Positions 61,555 through 61,872 of a stretch of DNA of 61,872 bases are shown here, piece after piece. The translations under genes were made by a program, and so were the position numbers. This DNA comes from Gemmataceae bacterium (GTDB lineage: Bacteria > Planctomycetota > Planctomycetia > Gemmatales > Gemmataceae): the NCBI GenBank assembly GCA_009697105.1, contig SIAQ01000015.1:1-61872 (forward strand), in the 5' to 3' direction. Under the pieces are notes generated by a model. That model was not told the origin of the DNA and made no database searches. It saw nothing but the letters and a program-made list of their open reading frames with translations. The stretch's first letter is position 1. Each line of letters starts with the position of its first letter.

Positions 61555-61872
61555 TCTGCGAGCAAGCCGGGAAACCGAATTAGCGGCGACGTATCCTATT
61601 CACGTCGTTTGCGAATGGATCGGCAACACGGCGGCGATTGCGGCCAAGCATTATCTGGTGGTGCGGGAAGTGGATTTCGAGCGTGCATCGAGAGGCGGCG
61701 CAAAAAGCGGCGCAGTTGAGGCGCACAAACCGGCGCAGCAAGCGTCCGCACGGCTTCGCATGGATTCGCAAGATTCGACTCAACCGTTGATTGATTGCGA
61801 AGATATGCCAATCCATGCGACTGCGTGCGGAGATACGAAAAACAACCTACTACCCCCAAGGGGACTCGAACC
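61541..61872 (+). pseudogene. C-terminal fragment of a tyrosine recombinase/integrase
   Basis: The open frame encodes LFHNLRASRETELAATYPIH, then VVCEWIGNTAAIAAKHYLVV, and continues through a low-complexity tail to NNLLPPRGLEP at the window edge. The box-II H-x-x-R (HNLR), the Trp region (CEWIGN) and the nucleophile Tyr (KHYL) are those of phage-type integrases. The N-terminal two thirds is missing and unrelated sequence abuts it, so it is a remnant. The final codons are read from the 3' end of a tRNA gene on the other strand, which is the usual place of an integrase next to its attachment site. Confidence 0.8.
61851..61872 (-). tRNA. Probable tRNA 3' end (partial, runs off the edge)
   Basis: Read on the minus strand from 61872, GGTTCGAGTCCCC is a typical T-arm (loop TTCGAGT closed by G-C pairs), followed by a 7-base acceptor strand TGGGGGT and discriminator A. 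Anticodon and 5' half lie outside the window, so the amino acid is unknown. It coincides with the end of the integrase fragment, which supports an attachment site. Confidence 0.5.

Noticed and set aside
60180..61565. A 461-codon open frame on the minus strand
   Set aside because: Antisense to the propeller gene, which has a signal peptide and clear blade repeats.

Overview
The window looks like a chromosomal segment of a planctomycete, probably close to Gemmata and its relatives. That is an inference from gene content: a Tat-exported DUF1552 protein, an ECF sigma factor paired with a DUF4349-type anti-sigma membrane protein, many secreted beta-propeller and sialidase proteins, Rpn/PD-(D/E)XK-type nucleases, a tyrosine-recombinase remnant running into a tRNA, mostly monocistronic GC-rich genes, and many palindromic intergenic repeats. 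No rRNA operon, CRISPR array or complete insertion sequence is visible.

Layout. 0.3-9 kb: a TPR protein, an outer-membrane-like protein, an NHL propeller, rnpA joined to a DnaJ-like gene, two DsbD-N-like twins, a sialidase, a DUF1761 protein and an alpha/beta hydrolase broken by an in-frame TAG. 9-17 kb: an SDR, a flavin reductase, a cytoplasmic subtilisin-like protease, an SRPBCC protein, argA, and an Rpn-type nuclease with a decayed duplicate of its tail. 17-29.6 kb: rho, a TauE-type permease, a FHA-GAF-AAA-Fis sigma-54 activator, an ABC-2 transporter with two ATPases, argJ, a PLD-like nuclease and metF. 29.8-37 kb: an SMP-30-like protein, then the ECF sigma factor and a 1816-residue anti-sigma/DUF4349 protein. 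37-44 kb: an esterase, a RbsC-like permease, a YfcE-type phosphodiesterase, rpe, a DinB-like protein and a TPR protein paired with a membrane protein. 44-61.9 kb: an accessory-looking stretch of large secreted hydrolase or propeller genes mixed with gene remnants (PhyH, aldo/keto reductase, HEAT, amidohydrolase), a MITE-like element, and at the right edge an integrase fragment ending in what looks like a tRNA 3' end.

The most unusual item is the sigma/anti-sigma pair at 31.0-37.15 kb. The anti-sigma protein has a cytoplasmic HxxxCxxC zinc motif, one membrane helix, a Gly/Pro-rich linker, a DUF4349 domain, then nine related modules and a second membrane helix. The first eight modules repeat at exactly 309 bp (103 residues), and the ninth is a recent 330-bp in-frame duplication. 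This looks like a very long periplasmic sensor built by expansion of the DUF4349 fold.

The second theme is the intergenic DNA. At least ten kinds of palindromic repeat lie between genes. They include a composite element of about 305 bp present twice in opposite orientation (10778-11085 and 28381-28684). Several touch genes: one supplies the stop codon of the ECF sigma gene, another that of the flavin reductase. Several coding regions carry single-base lesions or in-frame stops (8958, 31070, 53502-53505, 58241, 61392). Some may be assembly errors, others real decay.
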